From Scleromatobacter humisilvae (lineage in GTDB: Bacteria; Pseudomonadota; Gammaproteobacteria; Burkholderiales; Burkholderiaceae_C), in NCBI RefSeq assembly GCF_023231945.1, contig NZ_JAJLJH010000003.1:515169-579168 (forward strand): DNA of 64,000 nt, in the 5' to 3' direction. The notes under the pieces were generated by a model. The model saw only the letters and a list, made by a program, of their open reading frames with translations, made no database searches and was not told the DNA's origin. The translations under genes and the position numbers were made by a program. Positions within the stretch are counted from its first letter, which is position 1; every line of letters starts with the position of its first letter. Shown in pieces: positions 26,612-34,727 of this stretch.

Positions 26612-28582
26612 ATGTTCGGCAAACTCACGCTGGCGGCGATCCCGTTCGACCAGCCGATCGTGATGGTCACGTGCTCGGTCATCCTGATCGGGATCGCGGG
26701 AATCCTCGGGCTGCTGACGTTCCTGGGCCGCTGGAAGTGGCTGTGGGACGAGTGGCTCACCACCGTCGACCACAAGCGCGTCGGCATCATGTACGTCCTG
26801 CTCGCGCTCGTGATGCTGCTGCGCGGCTTCAGCGACGCGATCATGATGCGCTCGCAGCAGGCGCTGGCGTCCAATGACGGCCGCGGCTTCCTGCCGCCCG
26901 AGCACTACGACCAGATCTTCTCCGCGCACGGCACCATCATGATCTTCTTCATGGCGATGCCCTTCGTCGTCGGGTTGATGAACTTCGTCGTCCCGCTGCA
27001 GATCGGCGCGCGCGACGTCGCCTTCCCGGTGATGAACGCGCTGAGCTTCTGGCTCACCGCCGCCGGCGCGCTGCTCGTCAACATCTCGCTGGGCATCGGC
27101 GAATTCGCGCGCACGGGCTGGCTCGTCTACCCGCCGCTGTCCGAACTGGCCTACAGCCCCGGCGTCGGCGTCGACTACTACCTGTGGTCGCTGCAGATCT
27201 CGGGGATCGGCACGCTGTTGTCCGGCGTGAACCTCGTCACCACCATCATGCGATGCCGCGCGCCCGGCATGACGCTCTCGTTCATGCCGATCTTCACGTG
27301 GACCGCGCTGGCAGCCAACATGCTGATCGTCGCGGCCTTCCCCGTGCTCACGGCCACCTTCGCGATGCTGCTGCTCGACCGCTACGCCGACATGCACTTC
27401 TTCACGACCGACGGCGGCGGCAACGCGATGATGTTCATCAACCTGATCTGGACCTGGGGCCACCCCGAGGTCTACATCCTCGTCATCCCCGCATTCGGCG
27501 TGTTCTCGGAGGTCATCGCGACGTTCTCCGGCAAGCCGCTGTTCGGCTATCGGTCGATGGTCATCGCGACGATGGGCATCACGATCCTCGCGTTCACGAC
27601 CTGGCTGCACCACTTCTTCACGATGGGCTCGGGGGCCGACGTCAACGCCTTCTTCGGGATCACGACCATGGTCATCTCGATTCCCACCGGCGTGAAGATC
27701 TTCAACTGGCTGTTCACGATGTACGGCGGCCGCGTGCGCTTCACGTCGCCGGTGCTGTGGACGATCGGCTTCATGGTCACGTTCACGATCGGCGGCATGA
27801 CCGGCGTGCTGATGGCCGTGCCGCCCGTCGACTTCGTGCTGCACAACAGCCTGTTCCTGGTCGCGCATTTCCACAACGTCGTCATCGGCGGCGTCGTCTT
27901 CGGCTGCATCGCGGGGCTGACGTACTGGTTCCCCAAGGCCTTCGGCTTCACGCTCGACGAGACGCTCGGCAAGGCGGTGTTCTGGTGCTGGTTCGTCGGC
28001 TTCTACCTCGCCTTCATGCCCTTGTACGTGCTGGGATTCCTCGGCATGCCGCGGCGCATCAACCACTACGACGATCCGGCGTGGACGCCGTATCTCTACG
28101 TCGCCGTCGCGGGCGCCGCGCTCATCATGCTGGGCATCTTCCTGCAGATCGTGCAACTGGTCGTCAGCATCCGCACGCGGCACCTGCGGCGCGACCTCAC
28201 CGGCGACCCCTGGCACGGCCGCACGCTCGAATGGGCCACGCCGTCGCCGCCGCCGGTCTACAACTTCGCCGTGCTGCCGGCCGTCAGTGGTGTCGATGCC
28301 TACTGGGCCGCGCGTCACGAGGGCCGGCTCGCGGAACCCGGCGCCATCGAAGACATCGAGATGCCCAAGCCATCGTCGCTCGGCTTCGTCACCGCGTTCT
28401 TCGCCGTCGCGGGGGGCTTCGGCATGGTCTGGCACATCTACTGGCTGGGCGCGGGATCGCTGGTCGCCGCGCTGGCGTACTGGATCTGGCTGTCGTGGGG
28501 CGATGACGACGAGACGACGCTGCGCGCGCACGAGGTCGAGAACATCGAACGCGCCGCGCACCTGCGCACCGCCCGGGCCTGA
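26612..28582 (+). CDS. cyoB: Cytochrome bo3 ubiquinol oxidase subunit I
   Basis: 656 residues, about 15 membrane helices as in CyoB. Heme-copper ligands are visible: the His-Glu-Val-Tyr cross-link region [10 protein letters not shown], the CuB histidine pair [10 protein letters not shown], and the heme ligands in [33 protein letters not shown] is the classic subunit I start. The binuclear heme O/CuB centre reduces O2 to water while pumping protons, and heme O would come from cyoE at 10538-11449. The ATG follows the cyoA stop by 2 bp. Confidence 0.97.
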   Translation: MFGKLTLAAIPFDQPIVMVTCSVILIGIAGILGLLTFLGRWKWLWDEWLTTVDHKRVGIMYVLLALVMLLRGFSDAIMMRSQQALASNDGRGFLPPEHYDQIFSAHGTIMIFFMAMPFVVGLMNFVVPLQIGARDVAFPVMNALSFWLTAAGALLVNISLGIGEFARTGWLVYPPLSELAYSPGVGVDYYLWSLQISGIGTLLSGVNLVTTIMRCRAPGMTLSFMPIFTWTALAANMLIVAAFPVLTATFAMLLLDRYADMHFFTTDGGGNAMMFINLIWTWGHPEVYILVIPAFGVFSEVIATFSGKPLFGYRSMVIATMGITILAFTTWLHHFFTMGSGADVNAFFGITTMVISIPTGVKIFNWLFTMYGGRVRFTSPVLWTIGFMVTFTIGGMTGVLMAVPPVDFVLHNSLFLVAHFHNVVIGGVVFGCIAGLTYWFPKAFGFTLDETLGKAVFWCWFVGFYLAFMPLYVLGFLGMPRRINHYDDPAWTPYLYVAVAGAALIMLGIFLQIVQLVVSIRTRHLRRDLTGDPWHGRTLEWATPSPPPVYNFAVLPAVSGVDAYWAARHEGRLAEPGAIEDIEMPKPSSLGFVTAFFAVAGGFGMVWHIYWLGAGSLVAALAYWIWLSWGDDDETTLRAHEVENIERAAHLRTARA

Positions 28583-28594
28583 GAGGAACCTTCG

Positions 28595-29209
28595 ATGCAA
28601 GCACATGTCGTCCCGAACGGCCGCCACGGCGAGGAGGCGAGCCATCCGAATCGTCGCGGCATGACCGGCTTCGGGTTCTACCTCTACCTCCTGAGCGACT
28701 GCATCCTGTTCGCCACGTTGTTTGCGGCCTTCGCGGTGCTGCATCGCTCGGTGGCGGACGGGCCCGACGGGCACCAGCTGTTCGGCCTGCGCAATGCGTT
28801 CATCGAGACGGCGTGCCTGCTGACCAGCAGCCTGACCTGCGGACTCGCGATGCTCGCCTGCGATCGCCGGGACGCGCCATCGGCGAAGGGCTTTCTCGCG
28901 ATCACGTTCGCCCTCGGCGCCGTCTTCCTGGCGCTCGAGCTGACCGAGTTCCATCGAATGATCGCCGATGGCGCGGGGCCGGATCGCAGCGCGTTCCTGT
29001 CGGCCTTCTTCACGCTCGTGAGCACGCACGGCCTCCACGTCACGGCGGGCCTGGCGTGGATCCTCATCCTGCTGCTGCAGTTGCGCCAGAAGGGCTTCAC
29101 CGAAGCCATGGTGCGCCGCCTGTTCTGCTTCAGCCTGTTCTGGCACGTGATCGACGTCGTGTGGATCGGCGTGTTCTCGTTCGTCTACCTGATCGGATCC
29201 GCATCATGA
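28595..29209 (+). CDS. cyoC: Cytochrome bo3 ubiquinol oxidase subunit III
   Basis: 204 residues, five membrane helices. GFGFYLYLLSDCILFATLFAAF is the start of the heme-copper oxidase subunit III family. The Glu in FLALELTEFHRMI and the block STHGLHVTAGLAWI are conserved. It stabilises subunit I and the oxygen channel. AGAGGAA is well placed before the ATG, 12 bp after cyoB. Its TGA overlaps the cyoD ATG (ATGA). Confidence 0.96.
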   Translation: MQAHVVPNGRHGEEASHPNRRGMTGFGFYLYLLSDCILFATLFAAFAVLHRSVADGPDGHQLFGLRNAFIETACLLTSSLTCGLAMLACDRRDAPSAKGFLAITFALGAVFLALELTEFHRMIADGAGPDRSAFLSAFFTLVSTHGLHVTAGLAWILILLLQLRQKGFTEAMVRRLFCFSLFWHVIDVVWIGVFSFVYLIGSAS

Positions 29210-29595
29210 CCCAGGTTCCCACCGCCTCCCTCGAGACCGCCCGCGTCACGCCGGGCACCGAGAACGGCCAGCAGCACGGCTCGCTGCAGGGCTACCTGGT
29301 GGGGTATGCCGCCGCCGCCGTGCTCACCATCGCCGCGTTCGCCGCGGCGCGCACCGCCGCGCTGACGCCGGCCAGCGCGATCGCGGCGATCACCGTGCTC
29401 GCGATCGGCCAGATGCTCGTGCACCTGATCTTCTTCCTGCACATCAGCACGACGCCCAACCAGCGCACCAACATCCTCGCCTTCGCGATCACGATGCTGA
29501 TCGTGGTGCTGATCGTCGGCGGGTCGCTGTGGATCATGTCGCACCTGCAGTCCAACATGATGCCCACGAGCCAGCTGATGCGGATGCAGCGATAG
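29206..29595 (+). CDS. cyoD: Cytochrome bo3 ubiquinol oxidase subunit IV
   Basis: 129 residues with three membrane helices; GYLVGYAAAAVLTIAAF and IGQMLVHLIFFLHIST match the CyoD family. It is an assembly and stability subunit of the bo3 oxidase. Translation is probably coupled to cyoC through the ATGA overlap. No cyoE follows; that gene is in the dehydrogenase operon about 18 kb upstream. Confidence 0.95.
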   Translation: MTQVPTASLETARVTPGTENGQQHGSLQGYLVGYAAAAVLTIAAFAAARTAALTPASAIAAITVLAIGQMLVHLIFFLHISTTPNQRTNILAFAITMLIVVLIVGGSLWIMSHLQSNMMPTSQLMRMQR

Positions 29596-29621
29596 CCGAA
29601 GCGTCCGGGAAGACCGTTCCG

Positions 29622-30482
29622 ATGAAGCACTTCGACTCCGATGCGGGCGGCAGCATCCCGGCGTCGCGTCTGGCCGCGCTGGTCCTGGCGAGCGGCTTGC
29701 GATGCGTGTTCGCGCAATCGGCGCCGGCCGGCGGCGCGGACAGCGAAGCAGCCGGAGCCGGCGCGCAGAGCGCCGCGGCGCAGGCGCAGAACCCGATCGC
29801 CCACGTCATCAGCGTGCCGTTCCAGAACAACACGCTGACTCGAACAGGGCCTTGTCGCGGCACGGCCGACACGCTGCTCATCCAGCCGGTCGTCCCGATC
29901 CGGATCGACGCCAACTGGAGCGTGATCACCCGCACCATCGTGCCGGTCGTCCACCTGCCGCGGACAAGCCCGGAGCAGGGCGACGTGACGGGCCTGGGCA
30001 ACATCGAGCCCCAGTTCTACTTCACGCCGGCGCACCCCGGCAAGTTCATCTGGGGCGCCGGCGCGCAGGCCTGGTTGCCCACCGCGAGCCAGGATGCGCT
30101 GGGCGTCGACAAATGGGGCGGCGGCCCGGCCGTGGTGGGCCTCGTGATCGACGGCCACTGGGTGGCCGGCGCGCTCCTCAACAACGTCTGGGCCGGGTCG
30201 GGCAAGGGCCGGGTCAACCAGATGACGCTCAATCCCTTCGCGAACTACAACCTGGCCCAGGGCTGGTACCTCGCGTCGACGCCCGTCATCACCTCGAACT
30301 GGGACCGGGCGAGCTCGCAGCGCTGGACCGTGCCCGTCGGCGGCGGCTTCGGCCGGGTCTTCAAGATCGCGGGCCTGCACGTCAACGCGCGGCTCGAGGC
30401 CTTCAGGAACGTGGAGCGCCCGCGCTACGCCGCCGCGACCGACGTCCAGGCGCAGCTGCAGTTCCTGTTTCCCGAACACTGA
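29622..30482 (+). CDS. Putative outer-membrane beta-barrel protein ('neuromedin U'-type bacterial family)
   Basis: 286 residues. It has a poor but plausible signal region (about 15-35) and an Ala/Gln-rich linker, then a series of alternating amphipathic strands: PFQNNTLTRTGPCRGT, LLIQPVVPIRIDANWSVITRTIVPV, GLGNIEPQFYFTP, WGAGAQAWLPT, and a terminal QAQLQFLFPEH ending like a barrel closing strand. Members of this bacterial family are often misnamed 'neuromedin U'; they are probably outer-membrane channels of unknown substrate. It lies 26 bp after cyoD and probably belongs to the same transcript. The start at 29622 was chosen over an upstream frame that overlaps cyoD. Confidence 0.65.
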   Translation: MKHFDSDAGGSIPASRLAALVLASGLRCVFAQSAPAGGADSEAAGAGAQSAAAQAQNPIAHVISVPFQNNTLTRTGPCRGTADTLLIQPVVPIRIDANWSVITRTIVPVVHLPRTSPEQGDVTGLGNIEPQFYFTPAHPGKFIWGAGAQAWLPTASQDALGVDKWGGGPAVVGLVIDGHWVAGALLNNVWAGSGKGRVNQMTLNPFANYNLAQGWYLASTPVITSNWDRASSQRWTVPVGGGFGRVFKIAGLHVNARLEAFRNVERPRYAAATDVQAQLQFLFPEH

Positions 30483-30495
30483 TCGTCGAACGCGC

Positions 30496-31230
30496 TCACG
30501 CGTCCGCGGGAGCGAAGCGGGCAACGTCCGCGTCGACGAATGGGTTGCCGTGATGGATCCGCGGCCGGGGCAGCACCGGCGGCGCCTGCACCTGCGCGAG
30601 CGCGGGGGGCCTCCGCGCCGGACCCGGTTGACGCAGCATCCCCCGGCGTTCGGCGATCAGGATCGCCTCGGTGCGGCTGTGGACGCCGAGCTTGTCGAAG
30701 GCCGACCGGAGATGGGCCTTGACCGTGCCCACGGAGATGTCGAGCCGGGAGGCGATGTGCTTGTTGCAGAGACCGTCGGTCAACAACGCCAGCACCTGTC
30801 CTTCGCGTTCGGTCAGGGGCTCGGTGGCCAGGCTCGTGGCGAGCCTCGCGGCGATCGAAGGACTCAGGTGGCACTCGCCGCGGTGGACGGTGCGCACGGC
30901 CACGTAGAGCTCCTCGGCGGAGGAGCCGAGCGGCAGGAAGCCCGCGGCCCCGCGCTTGAGCGCATCGCGGATCTGCCATTCCCTTTCGGCGTTGGCGACG
31001 ATCGCGACCTTGGTGCCGGCACGATCGAGCTGCAAGGCATGCATGGCCGCGAGGATCCGGATGCCGTTGTCGAAGTCGGTGACGACCACATCGCAGGACA
31101 GGAGTGCCGGGTCGTCCTGCGAAGTGGCCTGGACTCGCATGTCGTCGCATTCGGCGAAGGCGGCCGTCAGGCCGGTGCGACACACATAGTCGTCATGGAC
31201 GACGAACACTTGGATGGGTCGGTTGGACAT
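30496..31230 (-). CDS. NarL/LuxR-family response regulator with altered receiver
   Basis: 244 residues. The receiver domain (1-115) has the acidic pair HDD (12-14) and a candidate phospho-acceptor Asp52 in VVVTDFDNG. The strongly conserved receiver lysine is missing: the stretch reads GFLPLGSSAEEL, with Leu where GFLLKD is usual. The LuxR-type helix-turn-helix (about 137-200) is intact: EPLTEREGQVLALLTDGLCNKHIASRLDISVGTVKAHLRSAF. A Pro/Arg-rich tail of about 40 residues follows. Loss of the lysine suggests phosphorylation-independent or atypical control. Its own promoter carries the 20-mer (site E1), so it is probably autoregulated and is the best candidate in the window for the regulator of the ten-site regulon; this is inference. 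It is convergent with the outer-membrane protein gene. Confidence 0.9.
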   Translation of the reverse strand: MSNRPIQVFVVHDDYVCRTGLTAAFAECDDMRVQATSQDDPALLSCDVVVTDFDNGIRILAAMHALQLDRAGTKVAIVANAEREWQIRDALKRGAAGFLPLGSSAEELYVAVRTVHRGECHLSPSIAARLATSLATEPLTEREGQVLALLTDGLCNKHIASRLDISVGTVKAHLRSAFDKLGVHSRTEAILIAERRGMLRQPGPARRPPALAQVQAPPVLPRPRIHHGNPFVDADVARFAPADA

Positions 31231-31288
31231 CGAACGGTTCTCCTGGCTCGGTTCGGGCAGTCAGCGGCGTGACCGCAGGCCTTGTCTC

Positions 31289-31334
31289 ACTATCGGACTC
31301 GACGCGGTCGGGCTCCATCCCCCGCATGGGGCAT
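31289..31334 (-). promoter_or_regulatory. Class II-type promoter, site E1 (drives LuxR regulator)
   Basis: On the minus strand the 20-mer ATGCCCCATGCGGGGGATGG (31334 to 31315) is followed after exactly 20 nt by GATAGT (31294 to 31289). The regulator starts 58 nt downstream. The 20-mer matches sites A and C2 at 18 of 20 positions and has the same hexamer and spacing. Confidence 0.7.
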
Positions 31335-31613
31335 ACGTCGACCATCTCCTTTTGGCCGACTCGGGGCCGTGCCTTTCGCCTGGCGAGGCGCAGGCGCCTC
31401 ACCGGGGGATGCCGGCGATCGGACGGCATGTCGTTCCAGCAGGATGCCCAGTCCGTACTACGGCCAGATTTCGCCGGGCACGGCCATCGCTACAGCTGAA
31501 ACGTTGGCCAGCCCGTGAGGGCTTGCGCGATGCCCGCTGTCTCGGGCTTTCATCGACGCGCCTGGCCGTTGAACTGCCGCGCGATTCCCTTTCCTTGGTC
31601 ATATGAATGCGAT

Positions 31614-31777
31614 TTGCTGCGTGCTAATCTAGTCCGCGTCCGGCTGTCAGGCCCCTGGCGCGAACTCGCACGAACGCCGAGTCCGCCGCTCGAACTGGTT
31701 GCGATGTCGCAAGTCGAGGGGCTCGATTCTTGTCGGCAGCCATGTTGCTCATGAGAAAGTCGAGCGAGTCCTTCAGC
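31614..31777 (+). promoter_or_regulatory. Predicted extended -10 promoter and conserved leader, OmpR paralogue 1
   Basis: TTGCTGCGTGCTAATCT at 31614-31630 contains an extended -10 (TGnTAATCT). The leader then shares its last 70 or so bases with that of the second OmpR paralogue: GTCGAGGGGC... and GCCATGTTGC, then CGAGTCCTTCAGC up to the ATG. The palindrome TTGCGATGTCGCAA is at 31699-31712. The corresponding block before the paralogue at 48411 reads in a different frame, so conservation is at nucleotide level. Confidence 0.45.
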
Positions 31778-32512
31778 ATGTCCTTGAACGCGCCCCACAT
31801 CCTCGTCGTCGACGACGACCCTCTCATGAGGGACCTGATCAGCGGATACCTGCTCGAGAGCGAGCTTCGCGTCTCGACCGCGGATGGCGGTGCGGACATG
31901 GACAGGATCCTGCGCGACCACGCCATCGACCTCGTGCTGCTCGACCTGCGCCTGGGCGGGGAGGACGGCATGCAGCTGGCTCGCAAGCTGCGCGAGGACA
32001 CGGACATCCCCGTCATCATCGTGACGGCCCGCCGCGACGAGGCGGATCGCGTGATGGGGCTCGAGATGGCCGCCGACGACTACGTGACCAAGCCCTTCAG
32101 CAACCGCGAGCTGCTGGCTCGCGTGCGGGCCGTGCTTCGCCGCTACCAGGGCCGGCGCCCCGGCGATCAGCCCGCGCGTGGGACGCGCCGCCGCGCCTAC
32201 CGCTTCGCGGGCTGGGAATTCAATACCTTGTCGCGGCGCCTGACGGATCCTCAAGGCCTTCAGGTTCCACTCAGCATCGGCGAGTTCAACCTCCTGCTGG
32301 CCTTCTGCGAGGCGCCGCAACGCGTCTTGTCGCGCGATCAATTGCTGGACCTGTCGCGCCTGCATGGCGACGAGATCTACGATCGTTCCATCGACGTCCA
32401 GATCTTCCGGCTGCGACGCAAGATCAGCGGTGACGAGGAGTCGCAGAAGCTGATACGGACGGAGCGCGGCGTCGGCTACATGTTCGCCGTGCCGGTGGAG
32501 ATGCTCGGCTGA
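31778..32512 (+). CDS. OmpR/PhoB-family response regulator (paralogue 1)
   Basis: 244 residues. Receiver domain: acidic DDD at 12-14, phospho-acceptor Asp56 in LLDLRLGGEDG, Thr in IIVTARRDEAD, Lys in YVTKPFSNREL. Winged-helix output domain (about 140-240): SIGEFNLLLAFCEAPQRVLSRDQLLDLSRLHGDEIYDRSIDVQI...IRTERGVGYMF. No kinase gene is adjacent, so it is an orphan. It is nearly the same protein as the one at 48411-49142, and the two share a leader. The ATG at 31778 is chosen because MS.N.PHILVVDDDPLM is common to both; in-frame starts at 31742 (ATG) or 31730 (TTG) would add 12-16 residues. Confidence 0.92.
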   Translation: MSLNAPHILVVDDDPLMRDLISGYLLESELRVSTADGGADMDRILRDHAIDLVLLDLRLGGEDGMQLARKLREDTDIPVIIVTARRDEADRVMGLEMAADDYVTKPFSNRELLARVRAVLRRYQGRRPGDQPARGTRRRAYRFAGWEFNTLSRRLTDPQGLQVPLSIGEFNLLLAFCEAPQRVLSRDQLLDLSRLHGDEIYDRSIDVQIFRLRRKISGDEESQKLIRTERGVGYMFAVPVEMLG

Positions 32513-32538
32513 GATCCTGGCCTGGGCGAGCGGGTTAC

Positions 32539-32572
32539 GTCCGAAATCTGGACTGTTCCGTCTGCAATCTGG
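32539..32572 (+). repeat. Direct repeat, 21-bp period, upstream of the MalT-like gene
   Basis: GTCCGAAATCTGG (32539-32551) and GTCTGCAATCTGG (32560-32572) match at 11 of 13 positions, and their starts are 21 bp apart, two helical turns. They lie in the 166-bp gap upstream of the LuxR-family gene at 32679, about 40 bp before CCTAGTCT, which might be part of a promoter. This is a candidate tandem operator; no regulator can be assigned. Confidence 0.4.
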
Positions 32573-32678
32573 CCGCTCCTCGCGTAAGTGCCGGGTAGCG
32601 GTCGCGCCCTAGTCTGGGGGCCTGTCAATTGCGGAGCGGACTCGTCCAGGCTGCGTTCGACCTGGGGTCCGGTAAGGC

Positions 32679-34328
32679 ATGGCCCTCATGAATCTCGATC
32701 TTGATCCGGACGGTGAGTGCTGCGAGAGAGCAGGGGTCGCCTTCCTGATACGTGCGTCCGACTTCGGCCTGGACGCGTTCGAAACGACGCCCGACCCCGA
32801 CGTGGGAGGCGAACCGGGATCGCGGGGGGAGAGCCGCGCCGCCGAGCCGGCGCCCGCTCCGGTGCGCGTGGCGCGCTCGAAGCGTGCGGCCCTGCAGGCG
32901 TGGGCCGCGCTCGCCGCGATGAAGCTGGCCGAGGGCCAGTCGCGCATCCGGTGCATGGCCGCCGGCACCGTTGCGTCGCCGGACGACGCCGTCGAACTGG
33001 AGTGCCGCCTGCTCGATGCCGCGCACGCGCTGCTCAATGACGACGCCGAAGCCGCCGTCGAGATCGTTGACGATGCCATCATGGTGCACGAAGGCGCGGC
33101 CGATCATCCGGCGACCCCGCTGCTTCTTCGGCTGGCGCATTGGAAGGGACGGCGCCTCTCGGCATTCTGCGAACTCGCGCGGCCGGTCGGTCCGGTGCCG
33201 ACACGCCGCCGCGACGCGTTCTGCAGCATCCTGCACTTGTCGATGGAAGCCGCCGTCGAGGCCGAGCAACTGCGGCTGGCCACGGCCGGACGGCTGGCGC
33301 ACGACGCGCTGGAGCTGTCGGCCCGCTTCTTCGGCCCGGACTTCCCGGCCAGCCGGATGGCGACCGCGTTGAGTGCCGCCATCCTCTACGAGCAGAACCA
33401 CGTCGATGCGGCGGATCGCCTGATCCGCGACCGGCTGGTGTTGAGCGGATCGCAAGGCGGCATCGAGGGCGCGCTCCGCGCTTATGTCGTGGGGGCGCGG
33501 ATCGCCGTGACGCGCCAGCAAGTGCCCTTCGCGATCCTGCTGTTGCGCGAGGCGGAGCTGCTCGGCGAGGCACGGAACTGGCCTCGTCTCGTCGCGCTCA
33601 GCCTGGCGGAGCGCGTGCGCCTGCTTGTCGAGGCCGGGCGCATCGGCGAGGCCGAGGACTGTTCGGCCCGCCTGCGAACGATGGCGGCGAAGTCGGACCG
33701 GCCAGGCGGGGAGGGCGTCCTGGCGCGCGAGGTGGCGATCTGTCGCGCCCGCCTGGAACTCGCCTCGGGCGAGGGGAGCGAACAGTCGGCGGCGTCCTTG
33801 AACCGCATCGTCTCGGAACACGTGTCGCGCCGGGAGCTCCAGCGCGCGACGGAGATGCGGATGCTGCTCGCATGCATCCTGCATCGATCCGGCCAGGATC
33901 GCGAGGCGGCCGCCGAGGCGGCGCGCGCGCTGGAGGATGGCGCGACGGCGGGCTTGTACCGGACCTTCCTCGACGCCGGCGAGGCGACCCGGCGCCTGCT
34001 CGAGTGGCTGTTCGAACACCGCGCCGGCGCGGCCGGCTTGCCGGACGAATTGCGGCCCTACGTCCGGAGCCTGCTGAAAGGCTTTCCGGAGCGCGCTCCG
34101 CAGGCAGGTTCCGCGCGGACGCGCCATCGCTCGGGCGAATCGCTGTCGCCACGCGAGCGCCACATCCTGACGCTGATGAGCCATGGCCTGTCGAACAAGC
34201 GCATCGCCAAGATGCTCGAGATCACGCCCGAGACCGTCAAGTCGCACGCGAAGCACATCCTGTTGAAGCTCGCGGCCCAGACGCGCGTGGAGGCGGTGTC
34301 GCGCGCATGCAGCCTGGGCATCATCTGA
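32679..34328 (+). CDS. LuxR-family regulator, MalT-like but lacking the ATPase domain
   Basis: 549 residues. The C-terminal LuxR helix-turn-helix is clear: SLSPRERHILTLMSHGLSNKRIAKML...TVKSHAKHILLKL. The preceding 400 residues are Ala/Leu/Arg-rich helical repeats (TPR-like), as in the sensor part of MalT regulators. The N-terminal nucleotide-binding module with its Walker A motif, present in the homologue at 56578-59310, is absent, and the first 60 residues are low-complexity. It is probably a natural short form that binds DNA and an effector or partner without ATP control, though an ancient truncation is possible. The ATG at 32679 follows GGTAAGG; ATG at 32688 is an alternative. Confidence 0.8.
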   Translation: MALMNLDLDPDGECCERAGVAFLIRASDFGLDAFETTPDPDVGGEPGSRGESRAAEPAPAPVRVARSKRAALQAWAALAAMKLAEGQSRIRCMAAGTVASPDDAVELECRLLDAAHALLNDDAEAAVEIVDDAIMVHEGAADHPATPLLLRLAHWKGRRLSAFCELARPVGPVPTRRRDAFCSILHLSMEAAVEAEQLRLATAGRLAHDALELSARFFGPDFPASRMATALSAAILYEQNHVDAADRLIRDRLVLSGSQGGIEGALRAYVVGARIAVTRQQVPFAILLLREAELLGEARNWPRLVALSLAERVRLLVEAGRIGEAEDCSARLRTMAAKSDRPGGEGVLAREVAICRARLELASGEGSEQSAASLNRIVSEHVSRRELQRATEMRMLLACILHRSGQDREAAAEAARALEDGATAGLYRTFLDAGEATRRLLEWLFEHRAGAAGLPDELRPYVRSLLKGFPERAPQAGSARTRHRSGESLSPRERHILTLMSHGLSNKRIAKMLEITPETVKSHAKHILLKLAAQTRVEAVSRACSLGII

Positions 34329-34380
34329 GGCGTGCGGGTCGCAAGACAGGCGCGTTCCGGCGATGCCGCACGACGGCGCG

Positions 34381-34451
34381 GACTACCACCAAAGGCGAGG
34401 CCCGGGCTCTGTCCTGGTGGCGTGGCGAATCGCAGGCGCCGTCCCTAGCAT
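34381..34451 (+). promoter_or_regulatory. Bipartite promoter element, copy 1
   Basis: GACTACCACCAA (34381-34392), then GTGGCGTGGCGA (34417-34428), then TAGCAT (34446-34451). The last six bases of the second block (TGGCGA) and TAGCAT are 17 nt apart, as a -35/-10 pair. The same three blocks recur at 54776-54847 with spacing equal within 1 nt. The small secreted protein gene starts 39 nt downstream. Confidence 0.5.
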
Positions 34452-34490
34452 GACATTCGACGATTTCGCTCATCCAACCATGGAAGTCCA

Positions 34491-34703
34491 ATGACGAAGA
34501 TTCCCTTCATCGCAGTCCTGCTGTCCGCTGCCGCCGCAGCGTCCTTCGCGCAGACGGCGGCATCCGACAAGTCGGCGACTGCCCAGGCCGGTGCCGCCTC
34601 CGCGCCCGCGAAGCACAAGCCCGCCAGGAAGATCAGGAGCCACAAGCCCGGCGCGTCCGCCGTGGATCCGGAAGACTCCCCGGACAAGAAGGGCGGTGCA
34701 TGA
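34491..34703 (+). CDS. Small secreted Lys/Ala-rich protein
   Basis: 70 residues. MTKIPFIAVLLSAAAAASFA looks like a Sec signal peptide cleaved after SFA. The mature peptide of about 50 residues is Ala/Lys/Pro-rich and basic in the middle (KHKPARKIRSHKP), with an acidic stretch (DPEDSPDKK) near the end; no family is recognised. It has its own predicted promoter, a copy of the bipartite element that also precedes the phospholipase-D-like lipoprotein, which supports it being a real gene. Function unknown; an envelope-stress role is only a guess. Confidence 0.6.
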   Translation: MTKIPFIAVLLSAAAAASFAQTAASDKSATAQAGAASAPAKHKPARKIRSHKPGASAVDPEDSPDKKGGA

Positions 34704-34727
34704 GCACGCTGCCGCGGCCGGCAGGGC

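Larger units (their letters stand above)
31231..31777. other. 547-bp divergent intergenic region
   Basis: No credible gene. Promoter E1 (31289-31334) serves the LuxR regulator. A decayed half-site, CCGGGGGATGC, ends at 31412 but has no matching hexamer 20 nt later. Further right, TTGCTGCGTGCTAATCT (31614-31630) looks like an extended -10 promoter for the OmpR gene. A perfect palindrome, TTGCGATGTCGCAA (31699-31712), lies in that gene's leader. The stretch 31440-31600 shows nothing I can assign. Confidence 0.6.

Noticed and set aside
30636..30650. GCATCCCCCGGCG half-match to the operator inside the LuxR regulator gene.
   Set aside because: It lies in coding sequence for the C-terminal tail, lacks the second half and has no spaced hexamer that I could align; probably chance.
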